Source: an uncultured bacterium (GTDB lineage Bacteria > Bacillota_I > Bacilli_A > RFN20 > CAG-826). From it: DNA of 64,000 nt. A program made the position numbers and the translations under genes. Location of the stretch: NCBI GenBank assembly GCA_949283025.1, contig CASDRB010000013.1, forward strand, positions 1 through 64,000, read 5' to 3'. The notes under the pieces were generated by a model. That model ran no database searches, was not told where the DNA came from, and was given only the letters and a program-made list of their open reading frames with translations. This document shows positions 1 to 8,385 of this stretch, piece by piece (position 1 is the stretch's first letter; each line of letters begins with the position of its first letter).

Positions 1-58
1 CCTCCTGTTAAATTAATTTGGTTGCCGAACCGAATTAATTCTAACACGGAGGTTTTTT
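1..58 (+). terminator. Long hairpin terminator at window edge
   Basis: Positions 1-23 and 27-52 form a long imperfect inverted repeat: CCTCC opens it, GGAGG closes it, and AATTAATT lies in both arms. It is followed at once by TTTTTT at 53-58. A stem ending in a T-run fits a Rho-independent terminator for a plus-strand gene left of the window, which cannot be seen. Confidence 0.65.
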
Positions 59-136
59 CATTACTAACCTATAAGGTTTTCAATTCTCTCGCGCATAGCG
101 TGTGGTTTTTATCTCGCGATACTCGCTTCGATAATA

Positions 137-165
137 AAAATAGCGATTGATAATATCGCTATTTT
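137..165 (-). terminator. Terminator at end of capsule operon
   Basis: AAAATAGCGAT (137-147) pairs with the later arm ending ATCGCTATTTT around 155-165. Read on the minus strand the stem is followed by a T-rich tract. The hairpin overlaps the stop codon of the last capsule gene (164-166). Positions 59-136 between this and the preceding terminator hold no recognisable gene. Confidence 0.65.
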
Positions 166-781
166 ATCTTCCTTTAACTGCACCAAATATTTTAAGAATC
201 GTATATACAAATATTTTTATATCAAACCAAGCCGACATTCTTTTGACATATTCGTGGTCATATTTAGCTTTTTCGTACGGATCATGTTCTCTATTCATTC
301 TTGTTTGAGCATATCCGCTTAATCCGGGTTTAACATCGTATGCATTTGGAGAATATGCTTCTCTTGCTTTTACGAGTTCTTCTTCATTATGAGCCGCGCC
401 AGGTCTAGGACCAATAAAAGACATATCTCCTACAAATATGTTAAACAGCTGAGGAATCTCGTCTAGTGATGTCTTTCGCATAAATTGACCCCACCTATAT
501 TCCATCGCTTTTTGTTGTTCAATGGTCATATCGCTTGGAGCAATTTCTGGGGCATCAGCACGCATTGATCTAAATTTAAAAATTCTAAAAACTTTTTTAT
601 TTTTCCCAAGTCTTTCTTGCCTGAAAAAGATTGGTCCTTTAGATGTGCATTTTGTAATAATCGCACAAATTAACAAAACCGGAGAAAGCAAAATTATCCC
701 CACTAAAGATCCAACTAGATCTACAAGCCTTTTAAAGAATAAGTATACTCTTTGAGATTTTCTCAAAACACTATTAATCAT
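164..781 (-). CDS. Priming sugar phosphotransferase (bacterial sugar transferase family)
   Basis: This 205-residue protein belongs to the small monotopic phosphoglycosyl transferase family (PglC/WcaJ C-terminal domain type), which moves a sugar phosphate from a UDP-sugar to undecaprenyl phosphate to start a repeat unit at the inner membrane face. A hydrophobic membrane segment lies at about residues 14-40, followed by the family motifs KFRSMR (about 69-74), TSLDEIPQL (about 103-111), GPRPG and KPGLSGYAQ. The Asp-Glu of the DE(I/L)P motif is the expected catalytic pair. It is last in the capsule operon and overlaps the preceding glycosyltransferase by 8 bp. The sugar is not readable from sequence; N-acetylfucosamine would fit the neighbouring CapEFG genes, as in some related loci, but this is inference. 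Confidence 0.93.
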   Translation of the reverse strand: MINSVLRKSQRVYLFFKRLVDLVGSLVGIILLSPVLLICAIITKCTSKGPIFFRQERLGKNKKVFRIFKFRSMRADAPEIAPSDMTIEQQKAMEYRWGQFMRKTSLDEIPQLFNIFVGDMSFIGPRPGAAHNEEELVKAREAYSPNAYDVKPGLSGYAQTRMNREHDPYEKAKYDHEYVKRMSAWFDIKIFVYTILKIFGAVKGR

Positions 782-1886
782 TATTTGGCAATTTCCTCGC
801 TATAAATTTATAAATTAAATTATTAATTATGTCGGAACTATATTTTTCTTCAATTCTTTTCCGCGAGTTTAATGACATAGTTTCAACAATTTTAAAATCA
901 TTGAAACAATTTACATAAATCTTTGATAAGCCTTCAATATCATGCGCTTTCACTAAATACCCGGTTACTTCATTCACTACAATGTCTTTAATTCCAACAG
1001 AGTTGTAACCGATAATTGGTCTGCCCATAGACATAGCTTCCAAAATAGATCTCGGTAATCCTTCTCTATAATAAGACGGCAAGGTAACAAAAGTTGAATT
1101 TGATATAAATGGTTTTACATCTTTAACTTCTCCATAATACTCAATTATACCTTCATCAATAAATCGTTTTATATCGTTTAATGTCAATTGTAATTCGCCA
1201 CCAATTAATTTAAATTTTAAGTTAGGATTTTGTGCTTTTGCTAATTTAGCAGCATTACAAAAATCTAAAATTCCTTTATTTTTAATTAACCTAGAAATCA
1301 TTAAAATTGTTTGAGTGTCTTTTATTTTTTGATATGCAAATTCAGTTGTATCAATACCTATGCCATCAATAAGATATGAATTATGTGTGGTTGTTATGTT
1401 ATTTTTTAAGAAAATATTTTTATCGTCTTCATTTAAAAAGAAAACGCATTCAACTTTTTTAAGCGCTAGTCGATAAATAAAAATATAAAACAACATAAAG
1501 ATTTTTTCTTTTTTTGTTTGTGGTTGGAACGGATCCCCAAGTCCTTCAATCATTGAAAATATATGTTTAATTTTAGCTTTTTTTGCAGCCATTGCTCCCA
1601 AAATATTTGGTTTTGCTTGAAATGTAAAAACCATATCTGGCAGTAAAGTTTTTATAATATTATGAATTTGCTTCCTCGTCTTTAATGTTGAAAAAAATGA
1701 TTTTGATCTATTGTCAAATTCAACAACGAAAATCCCTACACCTAATTGTTTAATCTCTTCTATTCTTTCATCATCGGAAATAATTAATGATATTTTAATG
1801 TTTTTAGATAAAAGAAAAAGTATTAATTCTTTTCTAAAATTAATTACAGTACTACTTTTGCCACAAATAAATAGAATATGTTTCAC
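774..1886 (-). CDS. Glycosyltransferase family 4 (capsule repeat-unit assembly)
   Basis: This 370-residue protein has the GT-B fold layout of family GT4. The N-terminal half reads like the acceptor domain; the C-terminal half begins with TILMISRLIKNKG (about 194-206) and contains the nucleotide-sugar binding segment EGLPRSILEAMSMGRPII, with the paired glutamates of the EX7E motif. It starts with GTG, supported by a GGAG about 8 bases upstream, and lies one base from the end of CapG, so it is probably translationally coupled. It should add one sugar to the lipid-linked repeat unit in the cytoplasm. Donor and acceptor cannot be assigned. Confidence 0.9.
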   Translation of the reverse strand: MKHILFICGKSSTVINFRKELILFLLSKNIKISLIISDDERIEEIKQLGVGIFVVEFDNRSKSFFSTLKTRKQIHNIIKTLLPDMVFTFQAKPNILGAMAAKKAKIKHIFSMIEGLGDPFQPQTKKEKIFMLFYIFIYRLALKKVECVFFLNEDDKNIFLKNNITTTHNSYLIDGIGIDTTEFAYQKIKDTQTILMISRLIKNKGILDFCNAAKLAKAQNPNLKFKLIGGELQLTLNDIKRFIDEGIIEYYGEVKDVKPFISNSTFVTLPSYYREGLPRSILEAMSMGRPIIGYNSVGIKDIVVNEVTGYLVKAHDIEGLSKIYVNCFNDFKIVETMSLNSRKRIEEKYSSDIINNLIYKFIARKLPNND

Positions 1887-1887
1887 T

Positions 1888-3015
1888 TTATTTTCTCCAA
1901 ATTGTCTTATTTACAATGCCAGTATAACTTTGAATAATTTTCACAACTCTAATAGATGTATTAGTGTCTTCATAAGCTTCGGATTCTAACATTGGCTCAT
2001 TGTTATTAAACATACTTATTGCTAATTCAGTAGCCTTTAATACATCGTCTTTTTTAATTCCACCAACGATGATAGAACCAGCATCTAATCCTTCTGGCCT
2101 TTCTGTAGATGTTCTAATTAATACTGCTGGAAATTTCATAATCGCTGATTCTTCAGTTAATGTTCCAGAATCAGATAATACACACAATGCATTTTGTTGT
2201 AATTTTACATATTCAAAAAAACCAAATGGTTTCATATTTTTAACTAAAGGATGAAATTTAAATTTCCTTGCTTCAATAAATTTTCTGCTTCTTGGATGAG
2301 TAGAATAAATTACTGGAACTTGATATTTTTCAGCAATAGCGTTTATGCTATTCATCAATTCCATGAAATTTTCTTCGATATCAATATTTTCTTCTCTATG
2401 AGCTGATACAAGAATATATTTGTTTTTTTCTAATCCTAGTTTATTTAAAATGTCACTATTATTGATTTTATCAATATGTTTCATCAACACTTCTTTCATT
2501 GGTGAACCAGTTACAAATATTGTCTTGCCATCTATTCCTTCTTGTAATAAATATCTTCTGGCGTTTTCGGTATATGGAAGATTGATATCAGCAATATGAT
2601 CCACAATTGTTCTATTAGTCATCTCTGCCACATTCCAATCCCAACATCTATTACCTGCTTCCATATGGAAAATTGGTGTTTTTAAACGTTTAGCTGCAAT
2701 GGCAGAAAGCGCACTATTGGTGTCACCTAAAATTAAAACAGCATCAGGTTTATCTTTTAAAATTAAATCATATGCTTTAGCAATGACATTACCCATTGTT
2801 TCACCTAAATTTTTACCAGCGCAGTCTAAATAGTAATCAGGTGCTCTCAAACCTAATTCTTCAAAAAATATTTGATTTAATTCATAGTCATAGTTTTGTC
2901 CAGTATGTACCAATATATGATTAAAATATTTATCACAGGCTTTAATGGTTTCTGCTAGACGAATAATCTCTGGCCTAGTTCCTAAAATTGTCATTACTTT
3001 TAATTTATTTGCCAC
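1888..3015 (-). CDS. capG: UDP-sugar C2 epimerase, CapG/WecB type
   Basis: A 375-residue non-hydrolysing UDP-GlcNAc 2-epimerase family protein. Visible motifs are GTRPEIIRL (about 12-20), HTGQNYD, GDTNS, HMEAGNRCWDWNVAE, SDSGTLTEES and RTSTERPEGLDAG, all landmarks of the family. Because CapF and CapE lie just upstream, the likely reaction is the last step to UDP-N-acetyl-L-fucosamine (from UDP-N-acetyl-L-pneumosamine), as in the Staphylococcus aureus CapE-F-G and Pseudomonas WbjB-C-D sets, rather than making UDP-ManNAc. The start is a GTG preceded by GAGGTGG, overlapping the capF stop by 11 bp. Without the neighbours it would be called WecB; the paralogue assignment is inference. Confidence 0.9.
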   Translation of the reverse strand: MANKLKVMTILGTRPEIIRLAETIKACDKYFNHILVHTGQNYDYELNQIFFEELGLRAPDYYLDCAGKNLGETMGNVIAKAYDLILKDKPDAVLILGDTNSALSAIAAKRLKTPIFHMEAGNRCWDWNVAEMTNRTIVDHIADINLPYTENARRYLLQEGIDGKTIFVTGSPMKEVLMKHIDKINNSDILNKLGLEKNKYILVSAHREENIDIEENFMELMNSINAIAEKYQVPVIYSTHPRSRKFIEARKFKFHPLVKNMKPFGFFEYVKLQQNALCVLSDSGTLTEESAIMKFPAVLIRTSTERPEGLDAGSIIVGGIKKDDVLKATELAISMFNNNEPMLESEAYEDTNTSIRVVKIIQSYTGIVNKTIWRK

Positions 3016-4126
3016 TTATAACCACCTCTTCAAAATATGTATCGGGATTATTAGGATCAAAGGATTCAGATGCCCACATTATAGTAATTGAATCATCTTG
3101 ACCAATATTTGTAATTGAATGAGTATAACCAGTGGGAATGTCTACAACTTGTAGTTTGTCCCCACTTACAATATATTCTATCACATCTTCGCTGCCAATT
3201 TTTCTAAATTTTATTGAACAAGTACCTTTTACAACTAAAAATTTTTCATTTTTAGTGTGATGAAAATGATTTCCTTTGACTACTCCTGGTTTTCCAACAT
3301 TAACACTAACTTGCCCAGAATTTAAAGTTTTGATAAATTCAGTAAAAGAACCTCTATTATCAACATGCATATTCAAATCATAAATAAATTGATTTGTTGG
3401 TAGATATGATAAATAAGTCGCATATAATTTAGAAACGACTCCGTTATCCATGTTAGGAACGATTAAATTATCTCTAGATTCTTTAAATGATTTGATAATA
3501 TTGGCTAATTCACCAATAGATAATAAATAAGATGGTTTAATAGTTAATATTTTATTTGAACCTTTATAGTCTTCAGACTTAATTAAATCTAAAATAGTTT
3601 TACAAATATCATCGATGTAAACAAACTCTTTAACAATATCAGGGTCGTTTACACTAATATCTAATCCATTAGAGATGTTATAACAAAAAGTTGCCACAAC
3701 AGAGTTATAATTTGGTCGACACCACTTACCAAACACATTTTGGAAACGATAAATATAAACTGGATTGCCAGTTTTATTTTGATAATCAAACAAAAAATCT
3801 TCGCCCATTTTTTTAGATTTGCCATAATCATTATCGTATTCCGCTTGAGTTGATGATGATAATAAAATCGGAGTCTTCTTTTTGTTATTTTTTAATATAT
3901 CAACAAGCTTAACAATTGAATTTAAATTTCCATCATAAAACTCTTTAACATCCATGGGACGATTAATACCCGCTAAATGGACAATAAAATCTGCTTGCAA
4001 AGCATATTCATCCAATTTAGATAAATTATCTATATCAATTGCTAAAACGTCTATATCGCTTCTTTTAAGCCAAATGGATAAGTTTTTGCCAATAAATCCA
4101 TTGGCACCAGTCACCAATACTTTCAT
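3005..4126 (-). CDS. capF: CapF-like NAD-dependent reductase with C-terminal cupin
   Basis: A two-domain protein. The N-terminal SDR epimerase-like domain opens with VTGANGFIGKN and is followed at about residue 275 onwards by a cupin domain with the metal-ligand motif GNHFHHTKNEKFLVVKG. This fusion is the hallmark of CapF/WbjC, which reduces the 4-keto intermediate from CapE and epimerises at C3 on the way to UDP-N-acetyl-L-fucosamine. The ATG at 4126 is chosen because it starts right at the Rossmann strand; an in-frame TTG at 4153 and an ATG at 4132 also exist. The gene sits between licD and capG, while capE lies on the other side of licD. Confidence 0.92.
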   Translation of the reverse strand: MKVLVTGANGFIGKNLSIWLKRSDIDVLAIDIDNLSKLDEYALQADFIVHLAGINRPMDVKEFYDGNLNSIVKLVDILKNNKKKTPILLSSSTQAEYDNDYGKSKKMGEDFLFDYQNKTGNPVYIYRFQNVFGKWCRPNYNSVVATFCYNISNGLDISVNDPDIVKEFVYIDDICKTILDLIKSEDYKGSNKILTIKPSYLLSIGELANIIKSFKESRDNLIVPNMDNGVVSKLYATYLSYLPTNQFIYDLNMHVDNRGSFTEFIKTLNSGQVSVNVGKPGVVKGNHFHHTKNEKFLVVKGTCSIKFRKIGSEDVIEYIVSGDKLQVVDIPTGYTHSITNIGQDDSITIMWASESFDPNNPDTYFEEVVISGK

Positions 4127-4136
4127 AATCATAAAA

Positions 4137-5024
4137 TTATTCATATTTGCCAAAATCTAATTTGGCCATCACATGTCTTTCTCGTTTTTCAATAGGAGGT
4201 AATTCCATATAGTTTTCTCCATATCTCATCTTTGTTAACAATTTTCCGTTTTTAAAAGAATTTAATTTATGCCCTTCAAAATCATATTTATGATTTTCAA
4301 AAATAGTGTCATAAAAAATTTCTTCGCCTTTATTATGACCAACAACAAAATCAAAAGCATAATGTTTAGTATTTTTATATTTTTTATACAATTTTAATAA
4401 TTTATTTTTGTTGTAATTAACAAAAGGAGCAAACCAAAATCCTATAAATTTTCTAAATCTATAGTATGATTTGCCTTTACTTGTAGTTGGTAATAATTTT
4501 GGAGGGAATTTATATTCAAAGCCCAAAGCAACTATATGAATCAATGTAATCATCCTCTTGCCATGAATTTTACGCATTAAAGCATTATCAGATGTCTTAA
4601 TTATTGGAAAAATATCAATGAATATCCCTCTTTCAACAGGATATCCAGAAGCATTAAATTCAACGGCAGCCGTCCCCGAAAGCATTATTTTTAATCCAAA
4701 GAACGGATCATTATTATTGTTAGAAAGTATTCCACCAAAAAAATATTTATCTCCATAATCTTCTTTAACGGCATCAATGATTTTTTGAATATCATTTAAA
4801 TAAGCAACGCTATCAATGTCATCATCCCAAGGAATGAATCCTTTGTGCCGTATTGCTCCAAGCAATGTACCATAAAAAATATAAATTGGAATATTTCTTT
4901 TTTTACACGATTGTTCAACGTCTAAATAAATTTGAAGTTCAACTTTTTGCAATTTTTTTAATTTGTCATCTTTCAAAATATATTCTGGGAGTTCATTAGA
5001 ATTTATCATTTTGGTAATAGACAT
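4137..5024 (-). CDS. LicD-family phosphotransferase
   Basis: A 295-residue soluble protein with the LicD signature LLGAIRHKGFIPWDDDID (about 54-71), followed by further family segments such as ERGIFIDIFPI. LicD proteins are nucleotidyltransferase-fold enzymes that move phosphocholine or related phospho-groups from CDP-linked donors onto glycans. It has a good ribosome binding site (AAAGGAAA) and lies inside the UDP-FucNAc gene set, so it should modify the surface polysaccharide. No choline kinase or CDP-choline synthase is visible, but a CDP-glycerol synthase (TagD) lies in the same locus, so phosphoglycerol is a reasonable candidate substituent. That substrate call is inference. Confidence 0.88.
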   Translation of the reverse strand: MSITKMINSNELPEYILKDDKLKKLQKVELQIYLDVEQSCKKRNIPIYIFYGTLLGAIRHKGFIPWDDDIDSVAYLNDIQKIIDAVKEDYGDKYFFGGILSNNNNDPFFGLKIMLSGTAAVEFNASGYPVERGIFIDIFPIIKTSDNALMRKIHGKRMITLIHIVALGFEYKFPPKLLPTTSKGKSYYRFRKFIGFWFAPFVNYNKNKLLKLYKKYKNTKHYAFDFVVGHNKGEEIFYDTIFENHKYDFEGHKLNSFKNGKLLTKMRYGENYMELPPIEKRERHVMAKLDFGKYE

Positions 5025-5070
5025 ACTTTTTTCCTTTCATTCAAACAAAAATCAAACTTATTTGCTAAAT

Positions 5071-6087
5071 TTAATCATGCTGTTTGACTGGACCACCAAA
5101 CAATTCCAATTTCTTTAATAATTCTTTCATTCCTTCAACATCTAGACGTCCAGTATTATGGGAGGTATAAGATTCTCCTAAATCTAAATATTTATTACCT
5201 TTTTCAACATATTTATCATAATTAAGATCGCGATTATCAGCATATATTCTAAAGAAGTCGCCCATATCTTGCGCTCTTAACATTTCTTCTTGGGTAACTA
5301 ATGTTTCATATAGTTTTTCACCATGTCTAGTCCCGATATATTCAATTCCTGTTTTACTATTAGTTAATTCAATAACGGCTTTAGCTAAAGTATCAATTGT
5401 AGCCGCTGGAGCTTTTTGAACAAATAAATCACCTTGTTGGCCATGTTCAAAAGCATATAAGACTAAATCAACAGCATCATCTAATGTCATCATAAATCTA
5501 GTCATTTCAGGATTAGTAATGGTTATTGGTTTACCATGTTTAATTTGATCTAAAAACAATGGAATAACCGAGCCTCTAGAGGCCATAACATTGCCGTAGC
5601 GAGTTAAACATAATATAGTATCACCTTCTAAAAGCTGTCTAGATCTTGCCACTACATTTTTTTCCATCAATGCTTTGGTTATACCCATTGCATTGATTGG
5701 ATAAGCTGCTTTATCTGTAGATAAAAATATGGCTTTTTTAACTCCATTTTTAACACAAGCAGTTATAACATTATCTGAACCGATTACATTGGTTTTAACC
5801 GCTTCCATTGGATAGAATTCACAAGATGGGACTTGTTTTAAAGCTGCAGCACTAAAAACGTAGTCAACGCCCTTAAATGCATTTTCTATTGAATTGTAAT
5901 CTCTAACATCCCCAATATAAAATTTTAATTTGTCGTTATTATATGCCTTTCGCATATCGTCTTGCTTTTTCTCGTCTCTAGACAAAATTCTGATTTCTTT
6001 TATATCGGTATTTAAAAAACGATCCACTACCGCATGGCCAAACGAACCAGTGCCGCCAGTAATAAGTAATATTTTATTTTGAAACAT
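5071..6087 (-). CDS. capE: UDP-GlcNAc 4,6-dehydratase/5-epimerase (CapE/CapD-like)
   Basis: A 338-residue SDR protein of the polysaccharide biosynthesis CapD-like family. It opens with LLITGGTGSFGHAV (NAD-binding glycine motif), keeps DVRDY for the cofactor, and has STDKAAYPINAMGITKALME, in which Met stands where classical SDR enzymes have the catalytic Tyr; this MxxxK arrangement is typical of the inverting CapE/WbjB dehydratases. It converts UDP-GlcNAc to the 4-keto-6-deoxy sugar with C5 inversion, the first step to UDP-N-acetyl-L-fucosamine. It is in one operon with capF and capG, but licD lies between. Its length matches S. aureus CapE. Confidence 0.93.
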   Translation of the reverse strand: MFQNKILLITGGTGSFGHAVVDRFLNTDIKEIRILSRDEKKQDDMRKAYNNDKLKFYIGDVRDYNSIENAFKGVDYVFSAAALKQVPSCEFYPMEAVKTNVIGSDNVITACVKNGVKKAIFLSTDKAAYPINAMGITKALMEKNVVARSRQLLEGDTILCLTRYGNVMASRGSVIPLFLDQIKHGKPITITNPEMTRFMMTLDDAVDLVLYAFEHGQQGDLFVQKAPAATIDTLAKAVIELTNSKTGIEYIGTRHGEKLYETLVTQEEMLRAQDMGDFFRIYADNRDLNYDKYVEKGNKYLDLGESYTSHNTGRLDVEGMKELLKKLELFGGPVKQHD

Positions 6088-6100
6088 AAATTTATCTCCT

Positions 6101-7282
6101 CTAATTTTTATTATTATATAATAAGTAATAATTTTTAGCCATATTTTTGGAAGAGTATTTTTTTCTTGCTATTTTAGACATCTCGCATCTATCTAAATTC
6201 ATATATGTCTTGCTTTTTATAAAATCAATTAATAAATTCATTTCGTCATCACCAAAAAAAACAGAATATTGATTTATTCCGATTGACTCTGGCCCTCCAG
6301 ACTTAAAACCGGCAACAGGCGTTCCACAACATAAACTCTCTGCAGTTACTAATGAAAAAGTTTCGTTTCTACTTAACATAAGAGTTAAATCAGATGAACA
6401 ATAAAAATGTGAAAGAGATTGTTTATCTCTAACATTGAAGACACAATTAATATTTTTAGGAAAATGAACATTGCATTTTGGCCCTATATACATAATTTCA
6501 TAAGATTCATCAAATTCCAATAATTCGGCGATTTTAATTAACCTATCAATGCCTTTTGTATATATTAATGATGCCGATGTTACAAAAAGCAATTTTATTT
6601 TGTTATTTTTTGGATGAAACAGGTATTTAAATATATTGGTATCAATTCCATTAATAATAGTTTTACAATCGAATAGTTTGGTTATTCCTGATTTTTTATA
6701 GATATTTGTTGTATATTCAGAAACGCCAACAAAAGTAAAGTTACCATTTTGGAATGCTGCTTTCATTTTATGCCAATTATTTTTTGTATTATCAATTAGT
6801 ATTGATTTGCAAGCTTGTTTGGCTCCTAATGGGCATTTTGAACACCCATTAATGTATTTTATGCATTGCTTTTCTGGATATGCGCACGAACCAGTAGCAA
6901 AGAAAAAAGCATGCGCCGTCACTATTATAGGTATATTCATCTTTTTTAAAAATTTACAAAGTAAAAATATGTTAAAAGAATAAGCATTTATGCAGTGAAT
7001 ATGAATCATAGTTGGCGAAATTTTTTTAATTAATTTAATTAATCTAATGGTTGGCATAAACAAATGTCCATATCTATTTCCATCTATTCTTGTCAACAGC
7101 GCAGACAAATATCTAGAAACAACATTTCCACAATAAAAATAATTATCATTACGAACTTTTTTGCCATATGCATAAGCAATATATGATTCTATATTGTTTT
7201 GCAAAAGATATTTATGAATTTCTTCAACTAATGTTGCCGTGCTCCCTCCACATATTAATGAATTAACTTGCAAAACTTTCAT
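6101..7282 (-). CDS. Glycosyltransferase family 4 with Cys-rich segment
   Basis: A 393-residue GT4-type protein. The start MKVLQVNSLICGGSTATLVE is a typical GT-B first strand and donor loop, and the C-terminal half has TKGIDRLIKIAELL and the SLVTAESLCCGTPVAGFKSGGPE donor-binding segment. A segment around residues 125-165 contains HAFFFATGSCAYPEKQ and several cysteines (CxxxxxCxxxxxCxxC-like), a pattern seen in a WcaC-like subgroup of colanic acid-type transferases and possibly a metal site. The gene overlaps the upstream glycosyltransferase by 20 bp, so the two are coupled. The sugar transferred is unknown. Confidence 0.9.
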   Translation of the reverse strand: MKVLQVNSLICGGSTATLVEEIHKYLLQNNIESYIAYAYGKKVRNDNYFYCGNVVSRYLSALLTRIDGNRYGHLFMPTIRLIKLIKKISPTMIHIHCINAYSFNIFLLCKFLKKMNIPIIVTAHAFFFATGSCAYPEKQCIKYINGCSKCPLGAKQACKSILIDNTKNNWHKMKAAFQNGNFTFVGVSEYTTNIYKKSGITKLFDCKTIINGIDTNIFKYLFHPKNNKIKLLFVTSASLIYTKGIDRLIKIAELLEFDESYEIMYIGPKCNVHFPKNINCVFNVRDKQSLSHFYCSSDLTLMLSRNETFSLVTAESLCCGTPVAGFKSGGPESIGINQYSVFFGDDEMNLLIDFIKSKTYMNLDRCEMSKIARKKYSSKNMAKNYYLLYNNKN

Positions 7283-8384
7283 GAATTATTTCTCCTATAT
7301 CTTTTTTAAATTCTTCATCTAATTTTAAAATTAATTTTCGATAATCATAATTTAATTTAATGTCCTTGATTTTTGTTATGCAATCAGCAAAATCAGAATA
7401 GAAAACAACAAATTCATTTAACTTAGAATCGTAAACTGACGGGCTATTCGAGCACAAAACCGCCAGTCCGCAACCAAAATATGTCAATATTTTTGATGGA
7501 AATGAACTAAGATTAAATTGTTTTTCTGGGTCTTGAGAATTTATACCTATATCACATTGAGATAAAAAATTAATAAAATCATCACCAGAAAGAAACCCAT
7601 CAAACTTTATTTCGCATAAAAAAGAATGAGAAGCAAAATATTTTTTTAAATAATTATCATCACCGAATCCTAAAATATGCACAACATACTTATCTGTCAG
7701 AAGTTGAGCAATTTTTAAAACATTTATTGCCCCGCCTTTATTTTTATCAAAGGTTCCTGAATAAACAATATGAATTTTATGATCAATTGTCGAAAACTTA
7801 TTAGATGTATGGTTGTAACACAAATATTCCCCGTACAAAATCGGGCTGTTGTTTTCTTTTCCAAAAATTTTTTTTCTTAATACATCAGATGCAAAAATGT
7901 GTTTGTCACATATTTTTATAAGTTCTATTTCTTTTCTTTTTTTGAAGTTTGATTTATTACCAACATCACAATATAATTCTTCCACTTGCAAAATAATTTT
8001 ATTCTTTGTTTTGCTTTTTATGTATTTATAAACAGGGCAAAAAATAAGAGAGTGGTAAAAAATAATCAAATCTCCTGGCCTAATATAAGATTTTACAAAT
8101 TTTTTTGCTTGTGTTTGCAAAATTATGTTTTGGAATAAGCGCCTAAAAATTTTTCCGAATGAAAAACTTTTTAACACAAATGTATTAATATTATTTAATA
8201 TTGATGTCTTATTAAATTTTGAAAAATGAAATGGTTTTTTTTCAGGAGCACAATTAACTGCAATTACATTATAATTTAAACTAGAAAGCGTTCTCAAAAC
8301 ATATCTACATAATTGATTAGAGGCCGGAGAAAACGATCTAGTTTTGTCTTCACTAGAAAAAAAGCCAAAATAGTAAATTTTCAT
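7263..8384 (-). CDS. Glycosyltransferase (GT4-like)
   Basis: A 373-residue protein with GT-B organisation. An N-terminal acceptor domain starts MKIYYFGFFSSEDKTRS; the C-terminal donor domain begins about residue 207 with IHIVYSGTFDKNKGGAINVL and contains the segment DIGINSQDPEKQFNLSSFPSK followed by a KILTYFGCGLAVL stretch, the usual place of the donor-contacting glutamate region. The classical EX7E is weak here, so the family call is less firm than for its neighbours. It lies between the Wzy-Wzx fusion (1-base gap) and another glycosyltransferase (20 bp overlap). Confidence 0.8.
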   Translation of the reverse strand: MKIYYFGFFSSEDKTRSFSPASNQLCRYVLRTLSSLNYNVIAVNCAPEKKPFHFSKFNKTSILNNINTFVLKSFSFGKIFRRLFQNIILQTQAKKFVKSYIRPGDLIIFYHSLIFCPVYKYIKSKTKNKIILQVEELYCDVGNKSNFKKRKEIELIKICDKHIFASDVLRKKIFGKENNSPILYGEYLCYNHTSNKFSTIDHKIHIVYSGTFDKNKGGAINVLKIAQLLTDKYVVHILGFGDDNYLKKYFASHSFLCEIKFDGFLSGDDFINFLSQCDIGINSQDPEKQFNLSSFPSKILTYFGCGLAVLCSNSPSVYDSKLNEFVVFYSDFADCITKIKDIKLNYDYRKLILKLDEEFKKDIGEIIHESFAS

Positions 8385-8385
8385 T

